Assembly: GCA_019722365.1 (NCBI GenBank)
Contig: JADFUC010000290.1
Span: forward strand, 1-64,000
Direction of reading: 5' to 3'
Source of the DNA: Lithospermum erythrorhizon
Lineage: Eukaryota > Streptophyta > Magnoliopsida > Boraginales > Boraginaceae
DNA length: 64,000 bases
The notes below the pieces were generated by a model that ran no database searches, had not been told where the DNA came from, and saw nothing but the letters and a program-made list of their open reading frames with translations. The translations under genes and the position numbers were made by a program. Below, one piece after another: positions 38,987 through 51,848 of the stretch. Within the stretch, counting starts at the first letter, position 1. Each line of letters starts with the position of its first letter.

Positions 38987-41433
38987 ATCCCCCGCCATTT
39001 CCTAGCAAAACGTATATACCTCAATCTTGTGCATAAATAAAGGTGTCTCAGAATCGAACCTTTATTTTGTTTTAACACTTTAAATAGTCGCATAATGGTC
39101 GATGTGAGTATCGAACCATCTATCCTCCTGACTACCTAATTTCATGACACACAAGATTCTTTATCCTTTGATACAATAGAAACGACACCACTAGTATCAC
39201 GCTACGTGTCCCCGTATCCATTCACGAGCTGGAAAGTCGTGCCTAGTCGAATTTCAAAGCCGGGCCCTCGCTTTTAAACTCATATAGGTGAACCTTATCA
39301 ATACCCATAACATGTATCAAAGTGAAACAAATGAACTCCTGTGAAACTTTGTTATAAACAAGTTCACAATTCAAATACACCTATTTAACCATATGCAAAC
39401 ATCATTCAACCATCACTAAGGTTCATTAAGAGTATGAAATACTCATCCTAATTTTCTGTTTATGGAACCAAGCATTAGACTCATGGTGATGAAATACTCA
39501 TCCTTAATTTTCATTATGGATCTCATTGAACTTAAGACTCGATGGTTCTATCAAGCGTTAAGTCAAGGTTCTTTGTGATTCTTTAATCCAGTTTTAAACT
39601 CATCCTCTTTATTTAATCACCAAAATCTATAGAATTCTATATGTACATTTATCATTTTAAACCATCTTATAAACCCCGATCAAAAACATCACGATCACAA
39701 TGAAACGATATCAATGACATTAGTTTGGTTACAAGGGTATCCAATAATAAATTTCAAGTCTTTACAAATGAGAATCGCGCACAACGGATCATATGCGAGT
39801 CCACAATGCAAGACCGTTTCTTAAATTTCTAAGAAACAATACCCTCGCCATAAGAGATCATTCATCCACTCATAGAAACAACATCACAATTAGCCATCCA
39901 CCTTGCACATGCAAGATCTTTCAAGCACCGAAAAGTTAATAGATAATGAATTCAAAATTACCGGCCTTCTTTTAGGTAAATTGAACATCCTTCTAATTGT
40001 ATGTCAATGTATGTGAGTCGGATCATGAGTATATTGACTCAAAATGCCCAACCATGAAACTTATAATTGATTTCATACGAGTATTAGAATATTCTAATTG
40101 ACTTCCAGGCCATCCAATATACTTTATCAAACTAACAATATGACCAAAGGATGTATAACCTCTTACAATCATAATAGTTAAACTTTTTCAAAATCTTTCT
40201 ATGAAATGCGCTCTGCATATCAGTCGTACTCATTACTAGACCTCGTGATCTTGATACCGATCACATCCTCCACACCCATGTCTTCCATGGAAAACTTTGT
40301 TTACAAGAAGTTCTTAGATTACTCCACTTGTTGGAGATCAATGTCAAATATCACCATGTCATCGACATATAGACAAATGAGAACTCATTTGTTTCATTAA
40401 ATTTACAGTATACACACTTGTCAATACTATCTCATCAAATTTTTGATGTCACTATTTGGGAGCTTGTTTAAGTCCATAAAGAGACTTGATTAGCTTACAA
40501 ACCTTGTGCTCTTTCCCAGGAACAATGAACCCTTCGTGTTGTTCCATATACACCTCCTCATCCAACTAGCCATTTAAAAAGGCTGTTTTCACATCCATTT
40601 GATGAATGACCAAATTATGCATGGAGGCCAGGGCAATCAAGACCCTGATGGTTGTCGTTCTTGCAACCAGGGCATAAATATCGAAGTAATCAATACCCTC
40701 CTTTTGAGAGTATTCTTTGGCTAGCAATCGAGCATTGAACTTGTCGATTGTGCCATCGACCTTCATTTTTTTTCTTGAAAATCCATTTACAACCTACAAA
40801 AGTTTGCACCTGTGGGAGTGTTTCTTGCCAATTTCCAAACTCTATTACCCATGATTGAGTCCATCTCATCATCAATGGCTTCCTTCCAAAAAAGAGCATC
40901 CGGAGAAGGCATAGCCTCCTCAAAAGTGATGTGATCGTAATCTGTTGTAAATAAAGATGGGAACATAGTTGTTAAACAATTCTGTCTCCCTACCATCTTC
41001 CACGAGAAACACAAAGAAATTTGTACCGAAATCTTTAGATACTCGTGCCCTCTTACTTCCTAATTTGAGAAGTCTCACCACTAGGAGAATCATGTTCATC
41101 GTGAACATTTTCCCTAATTCTAGAGTCAACAATTAAATCATGTGTCATAGGAATCATCGTAAAACGATTCTTATCAAACACCACACCACGTGACCCCGTA
41201 ATTGTATTCACCGAATAATGATCATTTGGTTCGATAACTTTGAACCTATAGGCCATGCTATTAGAAACATATCCTATAAAGATACATTCAATACCTTTCT
41301 CTCCTAGTTTGTTCCTTTTGAAAACAGGAACCTTAACAATAGTTGTACACCCCCAAACCTTAAGATGACTTAAGTTTGGTTTCCTTTTGTTCCAAAGCTC
41401 ATAAGGTGTAGTCGATTGATATAAAATTAACAC
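38987..41433 (-). mobile_element. Ty1/copia integrase-RT-RNase H remnant
   Basis: Right to left on the minus strand: integrase C-terminal part at 41,433-41,050 (TTPYELWNKRKPNLSHLKVW, then IFIGYVSNSMAYRF); RT start near 40,940 (TFEEAMPSPDALFWKEAIDD); RT core at 40,766-40,570 (KEYSQKEGIDYFDIY, HQMDVKTAFLNG); LYGLKQAPK near 40,450, ended by a stop; the catalytic YVDDM near 40,370; and RNase H at about 40,110-39,700 (STSGW-type region). At least three frameshifts and several stops are present. The 5' half of the element is absent; AT-rich DNA begins at about 41,430. Confidence 0.85.
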
Positions 41434-42339
41434 ATTATTTTTACTTGAATAATCAAAAGTATTATGTTAAGAATAATTCTTTGTTTAAAATATTATCTAT
41501 TTGCATATTTTTCTTCAAATTTGTACAATTTTACTTGAAATTTGTCTAAAACATGTAGAATTTGATCTTGTTGAAATTTGTATAATTGCATATTTTTCTT
41601 TAAAAATTATACTTATATAAAAATAATTGAGTTTATAATTAAAAATTTAATCATCAAAGTTGAATAATTTTCAAATTTTTTGTTTGAAACGTGTAGAATT
41701 TGATCTTATTGAAATTTATAGCAAAATAATCTGCTATATAGTAATTAAAAATAATATCAGCGAAATCTAGAAAGTTAAATGCTCATCAAGACAACGCTTA
41801 ATATGCAGAAGAACAGAACCTACCGTGATTGTCAAGTTTACTACGACGGCTAACGGAAACCTCCCCGTATTGTTTTACGTTAATACGAATATTATATAAT
41901 ATACCGAAAAATATTTAAAGTACACATGTTTAACGAATTTACTAAAAATATTATAATTTGTTATTCAAATCAATGTTATGTATATAAATTAGAAATTTAC
42001 AAAGTTTTATAATTTGATCATTAAAATTAATCTAGACAATCTTTCTTTGACGGATAAATGTATTGAAATTATGTATGAAACGAATGAATAATTATGACAA
42101 GTTGATGCTTTAATTAACTCCTAAATATTTATAAATTTTTGTTATATTATTATGTGAAATATGTATATCAAAATATAATATTTTCAACTTACGTTATTGT
42201 TAATATAGTAATTTTGATTCAAACCAAAGTTGTATATCAATTATTAAGATCATAATTTTTTTTAATTTTAACTATCAAAAATTTTAGCCATGGGCGTAAT
42301 AAAGTATGTAAGATCATAAGTTATCACCTTCGCTGTGGA

Positions 42340-42680
42340 GCTCTTTAAATACCTTTTGACTATTGAAAAGAAAAATTGAACGATCTTTTAGAGAACGACA
42401 TCATATTTAATATTTATAAATTTTAAATTTTGTGGTTGAGTTTTAAATAATTTTAACTATTGAAAAGTTAAAATCCAGCGAATATTTTTGTAGATTTAAG
42501 CGTAATATGCGCTTCTTCATAATTTTAGTTTTGTCATTTGAGTTTTAAATAATTTTGACTATCAACAAAGAAAAATTGAATCTAGCTTAGAGATGAATGT
42601 GAAATTTAGTATTTATAAAATTTAAATTTTTGTGGTTGACTTTTAAATAATTTTAGCTATTGAAAGAGAAAAGATATTCA
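42340..42680. repeat. Tandem repeat, about 100-bp unit, about 3.4 copies
   Basis: The phrase TTTTAAATAATTTT(A/G)(A/G)CTAT recurs at about 42,441, 42,542 and 42,640, with an earlier partial unit ending at 42,440. Between copies, GAAAAATTGAA and TATTTATAAA(A/T)TTTAAATTTT also recur. The copies are diverged. Confidence 0.7.
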
Positions 42681-42765
42681 AATATCTTAGAATATCATAA
42701 TTGTCTTAGTAATAATGCATTAGGAAGTAAACATATTCAAATATCTTAGAATATCATAATTGTCT
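42673..42765. repeat. Direct repeat of a 36-bp block
   Basis: ATATTCAAATATCTTAGAAT followed by ATCATAATTGTCTTAG occurs at about 42,673-42,708 and again, identical, at about 42,730-42,765, separated by about 21 bp. Identity of the copies suggests a recent duplication. Confidence 0.8.
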
Positions 42766-44479
42766 TAGGAATTGTCTTGGTATTCCTATACAAAATAAAA
42801 GAATTATCTGAAAAAAATCATATTTCCATTTAATGATCAACATACTTAACAATTAAAATTATAACAACAAACAATTGTACATCAACAAATATTGAGTCCA
42901 AATTTATAAAGGTCAAATCCAATAAAAATTCTAAAACTCATACAATTTTAAGTGGATGGAGGTCAGTTCTGGCCATATTAAAAAGTACAATACTATCAAA
43001 CTATAATTTAAAATATAAGGTAAACGTATTGCGTAATTTTCTACAATATTATTAGCTTATTATCATTCATTATTTTCAAATCATATTTGATTCATTTTTA
43101 AAACCTACACTACTAAGAAAAAATCATTTCCTAAAGGCTGAATACCCATCATGTATTTAAACATACCAAATGACTTTTTATCGACCGAGATAACGACGCT
43201 TGAATTTTTATGTTAATAACATATAAATTTTGCTTTATTAGGATATATTTGTTACTATTATATATGAAGTAATAATCACGAATTGTAACTTAACTTGATG
43301 TATATACTAATCTTTATTTTATTTTCAAAACTTCATGATATTTTGGGAAATTATTATTATTAGATTTATTTTACTATAATAATTTAATTATATTTTATAC
43401 ATATTTCATCTTGGATACTTTTATAAAACTATTAATAGGTCCTACCTTCTAAACTAGGTTTGTTCATTTTTACTAAAATTAAATAATTCAGATAATATCA
43501 ATTATTACACATAAAGTTTCATATTATATTATGCTAATACTTTTATAAAACTATTATATCTTTGAACGAGTTCATAATTAATTCTCGATGAAATAGAACA
43601 ATGATATATGATTTCATATTATTTACCTTTAACTGTTCATAAGAATTCTTAATTTAGGCAATAAAATTGTTAGAGAAAATACTAAAAGATTAACATTGGC
43701 ATGATTAATAATCTTTTAGTTGAGACAAACTATTAATTTGAAATCATTATGAGTGAATAATTATAGATAACAAAAAAAATAGAATTGTATACTAAGAAAA
43801 AAGATGTGTCGATCAATAAAGAATAAAATAGTAAACAACAAAGAATCAAAATGTAGTAAATTGACCTCGATAATGCATTTATGATTAAAAAATAAAAATA
43901 AAAAAAGATGGAGAAATTTTGACGATTTAAGAATGAAAAATTGAATTTTTAGATAATAAAGTTTAAAATACGATGTATCATTTTCAGCTTTTTACGATTC
44001 CATAGTTTTAGGAATTTGCATAAGATCCTCTACCTCCTTTTTGCGAATAATCCTTTTCGTTGCCTCATGTTTTATAATATCAGACATTATACGTCGGAAT
44101 GCTCAAAGATATGATTCATAATCTCTATAATGCTGGGATATAATCTTATAAAAAGCAGAAAGACGAAAGCGATAAAATAAATCTAAATAATCCAATTCCA
44201 TATTATCGTCCTTAATTTATGTTAAAAAACCCAAAAACAATTTTTTTTTAAAAATGAAAAAAAATGAATGATGATAAATGTCAAATTCTTCAACGTACCT
44301 ACCTTTTCTTCATCTTAAAGTTTTCCATCTCCCGACTGTATGTAATATATAGGAGTACTTTCCAACTTAAGCAAGAATATTTCAAAACCCCCTCCCCTGT
44401 CGAAACCTCCATCTTATTACATACCCTTTAATATTTTATTTTTGTATTCTTGTTCTCATCTATTATTATATTATCTCAA

Positions 44480-45230
44480 TACTATAAATCATAAAGCTTC
44501 AAGAAGGTACTGATATCGATTAGGTGGTTCAGAAGTTGCTCGTGATAGTTGTTGATAATGTCCTTGGCTTGAGAGATGAATATTTATATCATGGACATAA
44601 CCTTTCATTTATATATTATATATGTAAGTTGTGTAATTTGTGCTAAATGAGTTATATTTGGGATATGTGATATCAGACTCGCGACGCTTGGTATCAAGTT
44701 GTTTATTAAATCACATATGGGCTCTACCGCGATATCCGATGACGTGATGATCAAGGATGTGATTTGTCGCCGACTTATTCCTGCTAGTTAGTACTCTCCC
44801 ATGTGTTGAGTTATTTTCCCGCTTCATTGAGTAAGCCACTTGGAATCGATTTTATACTATTTTGTTCTCAAGCCACGGAGTGTATAACGAGTAATTGATT
44901 TATATTATTTTGTCCTCGTTTGTTGGAGTAGAAGCAACGAGTGACGTCGTTTTTCTTCTATTAGAGGCCACCAGAAGTTATTTGCTGCTGTTGACATACT
45001 GCACGCTCTGGACTATGTGTGATAGTTTATTCTTTAGATTATTTTGATATTTATTTAGGTGATCGGATATTATTGAATTAGTCTCGATTTGCCTTGTGGA
45101 TTCATTAAATTGTTGAGACTATATGTTTGCATATGGATATATGTATGATTAGTTACGGTTCGTTATATAAATATTCATCGACCTTCAAATTTCACCTCTT
45201 TATTCAAAACCCCCTAGAATTTTGTAGTCA
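44480..45230 (+). repeat. LTR-like block (family 2, plus orientation)
   Basis: Non-coding. The part at about 44,870-45,020 matches the reverse complement of 24,480-24,650 (ACGAGTAATT..., TATTATTTTGTCCTCGTT, TGGAGTAGAAGCAACGAGTG). No TG...CA limits or primer site were found. Confidence 0.4.
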
Positions 45231-45234
45231 AGGA

Positions 45235-47510
45235 GACGCTCACGTGGCACCATTATTTGCCATGGTGAGACCGAGCATAATTCCGTAGGTACCGTGAACG
45301 ACCCGCCCCCTGCAGTCGCACGGCCCCAGGTTGTAATCGCCCCAACTCGGGGACACCGCAGTCACCAACCGATGGACGACTGATTTTGAAGGAAACCCGC
45401 TCAAACAACTCAACAATATAATATACAACTGACAACAACACTTTTTAAGAAAAAGGATCCATCGTGGTATTCCTAACCACATAACAACAACCAATATACA
45501 ACATAACTCCAAAGGACCAATACAACAACCTACAACAACAAGTATCTCAAAATAACAACTATACAGACAACAACCACAATCCAACAAAATAAAGAGAAGT
45601 AGGATCAATCACACCGCCACCTAAGCTCTTCAAAGACAAACACCCGAAGAAACTGCCGATAGATCAACACCACCTGTCAACCTGGCAATAAAAATGCCGC
45701 CCATAGCGAATAGGGTGTAAGCTGCGAAGCTTAGTGAATATACGTATCTCAAGAATGAAATCAACTCCCAATTACGCAATAGTGTACCACAGGAATAATA
45801 TTACATACGATAGATAGCTGTGATAATATATTATTCAACTTAGGTCTTATAAAGTCACTAGCGCTTCATTATCATTTTCATATGGTCATAAATTGTTACT
45901 AATAGAATTATCCAAAATGATGGCACCAACACAATATACGTATATCTCAAGAAAAAATCAGAATAAATATCGCACAACCAATCGAATCTTTACTATCCAT
46001 CGTCCATTTACACCACAACCTTTTAACGACCAGCAACTCAACAACTCAACAATAGTATTTCAACTCAACAACTCAACAATAGATCAATCAAATAATAGTA
46101 TCAATCAACAACTCTATCAACTCATCACCTACAACTCAACAACTTAAGCAACTCAATATAAGTCCGGTTTCTACAACCACGCGCATATAATCAACCTCAA
46201 CTCAGAGTGAGAAACTATGTCTGCCGACATAAGCTATCACCGAATCGTAAATAAAGGTAATGTATAAATCACCGAATCAAGCATTGTGTACGAGGCGCCT
46301 CACCAAATCGCATTTCAGAACGGCAAGATACCGACAAACAACTCAACCGACAACATCAACTCATACCACTCTTTCCTAATACGACTCAACCTCAAAACAC
46401 CTGTACGACTCATAAGACCACAAACACAACGCAACGACTCAACCCACAACGCATAATCAACATATAATTCAACACAAAATCACATATATACACATACACA
46501 TATCCGTAATCAAATAGTTAATCAACACCCGTGAGATAGATACTCACCTCGGCTAGCTAAATGAAAACTCCGCGAAATCACAACAATGGTCCTTTCCCGC
46601 GATCAACGCCTAAACACATTCAAAATTATAATTACTACTTATAACACAACTAGTAATATAACATTCTACCTATATATATAATCTCATACCGATACCCCCA
46701 AAAATAACTCCACAAAAAGTTCCCCCTATCACCTTATTCCAACCTGAGTTCGCAACCTTCCTATTAATGATCGAGTTCCAATTACTAGTTCAAAGGTCCT
46801 AACGTTCCGATATTAACAACTAATCATCACACTTCTAACCATCTTTAATCACAAATCAATTCACTATTCAACTTACAAAACTCATAATATTCAACATTCT
46901 CTAATCTCCTAAAATCACAACTCAGACCTCAAAAACAATCCTAAATAAAGTCCACGAGTATTAATTTCTATCATTTAAAAAACTATTTAGAAAATCCCTC
47001 AATGTTTTCAACCCCATAAATCGATATAATTATCAACTCTTATACACAATCTGCTTAAACGACAAATTCTATAACATAATAAACATCAAAGCTCAAAGTC
47101 AACTCAAATTCTCAAAAAGTCAACATCCTCAAACTCAAGAAATACTACAAAAGATTTAAACTTTCTTACCTCAAAACGTAGAGAATGACTCGGGGAATCT
47201 CTCCATAAAATTTTAGGACCAAAGCCTCGCCGAATTATAAGAAATGTTAAAATTTCGAAGTGAAAAAACAAGAGGAAATTTTGGCCATGAACTCAAGAAA
47301 AGGCTTATAAGACATTTTTACGACGAGACAAGATTTGACAGATAAGAAAGCCCTCGGTATCCTCGCACAAAAATATCTCAAGAAGCCAAGCCACTTCTTC
47401 GCTCTGGCTTTTCGCTTAGCTTTCGTCTCTGCTAACAACACAACTCTAACATAAATTTTAAATTTCTAAACCCAAATAATATTACAATAATACTATACTG
47501 AATTCGTTAT
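45235..47510 (-). repeat. Long LTR-like block (family 1, second copy)
   Basis: Related to 14,290-17,988: CAGTCACCAAC near the left edge, long CAACA/ACTCAAC-rich stretches, GATACTCACCTC near 46,540, AAAGTCAACTC motifs, CTCTCCATAAAATTTTAGGACC near 47,205, and AATATTACAATAATA at 47,478 near the right edge. The minus-strand frame at 45,608-45,240 is a shadow of this repeat. It has no internal coding domain, so it may be a solo LTR. Confidence 0.55.
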
Positions 47511-47615
47511 TATGTGTACTGGCTCGGTGGCTGTGGATATCATCATCAATCTTCTTCTTCTAATCCTCATATTTTGTAGTTTTTTGACGGAGGCGTCAGA
47601 TATTTTATCATGCGT

Positions 47616-47650
47616 TATATATATATATATATATACATATATATATGTGA
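47616..47650. repeat. (TA)n microsatellite
   Basis: A run of alternating T and A, broken once by a C (TATATACATATATA). Such runs are common in plant spacer DNA and may vary in length. Confidence 0.85.
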
Positions 47651-47760
47651 TTATTATTTTGACCATATATTTGTGCTTAAACCTCAATAGTATATATATG
47701 TGATTAATATTACTTGATATGAATTTTTTAAAATTTTTGAAATAAATAACAAGTTTAATA

Positions 47761-48017
47761 CTCCTTCCATCCCAAAAAGATTGTCTCATTTCAATTTTTT
47801 TGGATCAAACTTTGAAAACTTTTTACAATGAATTCTCATTAGCCGATAAGAAATAATATAGTAATGTAGGATCTTGTTAGATTTGTTTTAATATATATTT
47901 TTGAAATATCAACTTTTTATAATTTTACTATGTAGAATTAATAGATATTTACGTTTTAAGCCGGTTCTAGGCGCATTTAAAAGTCAAATCTAGACAATCA
48001 TTTTGGGATTGGTGGAG
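47761..48017. mobile_element. Stowaway-type MITE with TA target duplication
   Basis: A 257-bp non-coding element. The left end reads CTCCTTCCATCCCAAAAAGA then TTGTCT; the right end, reverse-complemented, reads CTCCACCAATCCCAAAATGA then TTGTCT. The terminal inverted repeats match at most of 26 positions. Both ends are flanked by TA (47,759-47,760 and 48,018-48,019), the target duplication of Tc1/mariner-type elements. No transposase is present, so it is non-autonomous. Confidence 0.85.
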
Positions 48018-48019
48018 TA

Positions 48020-50600
48020 TAAAAAGTCATAAGAAGTCATTCAAATATTTATTTATGTGACGACTAACATCGAATGTCTATCAATAAAGTGAATTATATA
48101 CCTATACATATATTCATGCATGTATTTTTAGACCATAATATCGATGAATTATATTTCATATAAAGTAAAAATTAATATAATTTTTATTACTTAATAATAT
48201 ACACTTTGGCTTAATAATTACTTAATCAATGGAGTATTAAATAGTGTGTATCTGAATTTTTTAATTTTCTTTCATATATTGAATTCAACTTAATTTCTAA
48301 TTATTACATATATAGTTTATAGATAAAGGTTTCACAAGCATAAACTAACATGTTATATATAATATAATAAAATTAACTGAAATAAAATATCAAAATCATA
48401 CTCCTCCATACTAAATGATTACTATGCTCAAATCGACAAACTTTTACTCCTTCATCGATAAAATAATTTCACTCAATAAAATTTAATGTTAATATTAAAG
48501 TCCATTAAAAATATTATTATTTAATCATTTCACCAAATATTATACAACACAAATAAAAAATATTTAAATTTAACATTTAATCGCTAAAAATCTCATAATT
48601 TAAACTCTCGACAATCTATCGTGATTTCTTTGGCGAGTATTATATGCGTAACTCTGGCTACCTTTTTTTTTTATTTCAATTGTTGAAATGTAATACAAAT
48701 TATCACATAATAATTTAGATATATATTATTTGCAGTAAGTTTTTGGATTGTAATCTTTTTCAATTCTATAATTGAATAATTATCATGAGTATTTAAAGAG
48801 ACTAATTTATTACATTAAACGGAATTTACTTATTATATAATAAAATTAAAAAATCAAAAGGAGTATTATATCAATCACTTTATCCGGCTGACAAAGATAT
48901 CAATATTTCTTATATAACCTTAATTTAAAACAACACATAAGATACGTATTTAAATCGATAAAACTCTTACATATTATTATGCTATAAAGAGATAACTCCA
49001 ATTACAAGCCAATCATATGTATTCTTAAAAGAAAAATTATTTATTAATTATTACATATTTCATCAATATATATAAAATATTATAAGAAGTGTATTATAAT
49101 ATTTAGTAAAAATCATAATTTATATATTTCACCCCGACTCCCCAATTCTACCCTTCAGAATCCCCTTCCTAACTCCAACTTCAATCATCATCTAGCTTCA
49201 CCATCATCCCCAACCCATATATACGTATATCTTAGAGTTACTATTTTTAATGTACTTTACTACTATCATAATAATTTTGGTTAAAATTGGATATGTGGCA
49301 TTCTTGTGATGTATCCCGAAATTGGTTTATTGTGGGAGCTGTATCAGATTGTAGTCAGCCTATAGGAATTCTCAGTGCCCTGAGTAATAAGTTGTTAGCT
49401 CTTACGCTCAAAGTTTATTCGTTGGATTCGATTATCCTGTTTTGTGTTGATTATTTTGTCTTTTCATTTTTCCCCTAGTTGGATTATCTTGAATTGATTG
49501 GCGTGCATTGCCGGAATATGGAAAACGAGGCTATATTCTGATGTGACTTGACCAAGTTAACTCGAAATTCTCATAACAATGTTGAATGTTCATAAGCTTT
49601 TCATAATAGGCCTCTAATTCATGATAGTAGCTTTGGGAGTATTGATTGTGTAACTGTTAAGTGCTATATGTCTGGCATTGTAAAATTAAAAGGGATGAAG
49701 TGTATTTGTAAAAAAAATATTGACTGTGTCAAATACTATATATTCAAACACTGGTAATATTTTTACTTTCATATACATACGCGGAGACCTATCTACAAAA
49801 TTGTGTTTATATCAAGCCACTACTGGCAAATCCAATATCTTTTACCAACTCTAATGCATTTATTTGCTGCTCAGCATATATAGGCCATGTTGCCACCTTC
49901 ATCACCCCACCAATAAAAGAATTGATCAATTTCAATCCATATGAAAGAATTGACCAATTTTATCAATATAGTGTTGAAGGTGGTAGTGATGGTGGTGAAG
50001 CTAGATGGTGATGGAAGTTGGGTTGGTGAGAAGGGTGTTATGGGGTAGAGGGGAGGGGGAGAAGGTTGATGGAAGATCATATGTGTAATAGAGGAAAAAG
50101 TTGGTGTCAATTTATGAAAAGAAGAGTTCGTGGGAGATTTTAGATGGAGAAAATGTATTTTAACCCAATTATTCTCGATAATTTTATGTAAATAATCGAA
50201 AACAATCGTAATCGAATTAAATTAAAGTAATCTTTCAAGCCATTTGCCATATAAAACCCAACTTCAAACCTCCAACTATAGGCATAGCCACACAGAAGTA
50301 TACATTATCCGATAATCTATGTGTCTCTATCAGCTTGCTTGATTTTGTGTGCATACATCGAAGTACGAGAATAGGAGAAATACACTGTACACATCCTTAT
50401 CCATACTGCCTTATCACTTCCAAGTTCTATCAATACAATCTACCGACAATAAGGAAATATATATTTTCCAAGATAAAAAATATATAAAGTAAAAAATATT
50501 TGAGAATGTGTCTTATATATTTTTATTTTTATTTTGAAAATAAACTTGATCAAACGATACTCATCTTCATCTTAATCAGATATTCCAAATTTCAATCCAA
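48020..50600. other. AT-rich spacer upstream of the TSJT1-like gene
   Basis: No gene seen. It contains a pair of inverted segments (49,132-49,217 and 49,979-50,065) sharing ATCTAGCTTCACCA and a C/T-rich flank on opposite strands. The frame at 50,110-49,871 (minus) is a low-complexity Pro/Thr/Ser reading of the right arm and is not called a gene. Confidence 0.55.
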
Positions 50601-50615
50601 AACTACATGTCTACA

Positions 50616-50622
50616 TATATAA
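50616..50622 (+). promoter_or_regulatory. TATA box of the TSJT1-like gene
   Basis: TATATAA lies 128 bp upstream of the ATG at 50,744, a sensible distance for a plant TATA box plus a 90-100 nt leader. Other TA-rich stretches are present, so this is a reasoned choice and not proof. Confidence 0.5.
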
Positions 50623-50743
50623 GTATAACCTTCATCACTAAACCTACTCCGAAACATCTCATCAATAATTAAACATAGAATATATTTTGATATATCAACT
50701 TAATATTAAGGAGACAAGCAAGCAAGAGGTTTATTCCTAAAAA

Positions 50744-51848
50744 ATGTTGGCAATATTTCATAAGGCGTTTGCTCACCCACCAGAAGAGCTGAACAGCCCT
50801 GCATCTAACCATAGCTCCAACAAACCTAAGCTTCCAGAGGAGACAGTCCGTCACTTCGTCACTGCTCATCCTTGTAATACCTTTTCTATGAATTTTGGAG
50901 ATGCTGCTGTTCTTGCTTACGTTCGTCCCAACAACTCTTCTTGCTTTCCGAATCCTCAGAGGTAACAATATCTTCTCTTTTATTTTAATTCTATCAGTCT
51001 TTCTTTGTAAGAAAGAAGAAGATGATGGAATAATAACAGTTTACTTCAGGCTGTTTTGCGGATATGATGGAATATATTGTGTATTCTTGGGGAGCTTGAA
51101 CAATTTATGTTCACAAATAAAGCAGTATGGACTAGGAAAGAGTACAAATGAGGGCATGCTTGTGATTGAGGCATACAGGACACTTCGTGATCGTGGTCCA
51201 TATCCAGCTGACCAAGTTATTAAAGATCTTGAAGGAAGTTTTGCATTTGTTGTCTATGACAGCAAACAAGGAACTGTTTTTGCTGCCCTCGTAAGAATTA
51301 TCCATCTGATTATTTGCTGCTTGAACGATTCTCTTGATAACCATATCTAAATAAAATTGATGTATACATGCATATTATAATGATCATACCTAACATTTTA
51401 TTTGTTGTGAAAATGAAATGGTCTCAGGGATCTGATGGTGGAGTTAAACTATATTGGGGAATTGCTGCAGATGGTTCTGTAGTTATTTCGGATGATCTAG
51501 ACGTCATTAAAACAGGATGTGCCAAATCATTTGCTCCCTTCCCACCTGGTAGGTCATATTTTTATTCATAATTTGAAGTATAAAAAATAAATGATACGGA
51601 GTAATTAATGAAAACAATATGTATATGACATTGAAATTGGGGATTGTTGTGTAGGTTTTATTTTCCACAGCGAAGGAGGATTGATGAGTTTTGAGCATCC
51701 AATGAACAAAATAAGAGCAATGCCAAGAGTGGATAGCGAAGGAGTGATGTGTGGAGCTAATTTCAAGGTGGACCTCTACACCAGAGTCAATAGTATTCCA
51801 AGAGTTGGAAGTGAAGCAAATTGGGCAGACTGGCCAATATCTCAATAA
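50744..51848 (+). CDS. TSJT1 / aluminium-induced-like protein (YGL and LRDR motifs), 4 exons, 257 aa
   Basis: Exons: 50,744-50,961; 51,050-51,290; 51,428-51,548; 51,655-51,848. All introns are GT-AG and the frame is intact. The start MLAIFHKAFAHPPEELNSPA is the canonical start of this plant family. YGL (residues 99-101) and LRDR (118-121) are the two motifs the family is named for. GSFAFVVYDSK and the later IAADGSVVISDD belong to the class-II glutamine-amidotransferase-like (DUF3700) fold, and the C-terminus ends WADWPISQ. Length is normal for stem-specific TSJT1 proteins. Family members are induced by aluminium, auxin, dark or sugar starvation; no enzyme activity is firmly established. Flanking DNA is AT-rich spacer on both sides, so it stands alone. 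Confidence 0.93.

Larger units (their letters stand above)
41434..44470. other. AT-rich spacer with minor repeats
   Basis: No coding signal on either strand. It holds a roughly 100-bp tandem repeat at 42,340-42,680, a duplicated 36-bp block next to it, and a CACTA-like end near 43,108, listed separately or in the findings. Confidence 0.6.

Noticed and set aside
39040..39120. tRNA gene on the minus strand (GGTTCGAT B-box-like motifs near 39,047 and 39,100)
   Set aside because: No A box, no acceptor-stem pairing and no cloverleaf could be drawn; it lies in a Copia remnant.
45240..45608. 122-codon Cys/Leu-rich minus-strand ORF
   Set aside because: It lies wholly inside an LTR-like repeat; its composition follows from the CAACA-rich plus strand.
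48440..48650. A second Stowaway-like MITE
   Set aside because: The ends TACTCCTTCATCG and TACTCGCCAAAG pair poorly beyond the first five bases.
49871..50110. Pro/Ser/Thr-rich minus-strand ORF
   Set aside because: It is a reading of a C/T-rich inverted segment, not a plausible gene.
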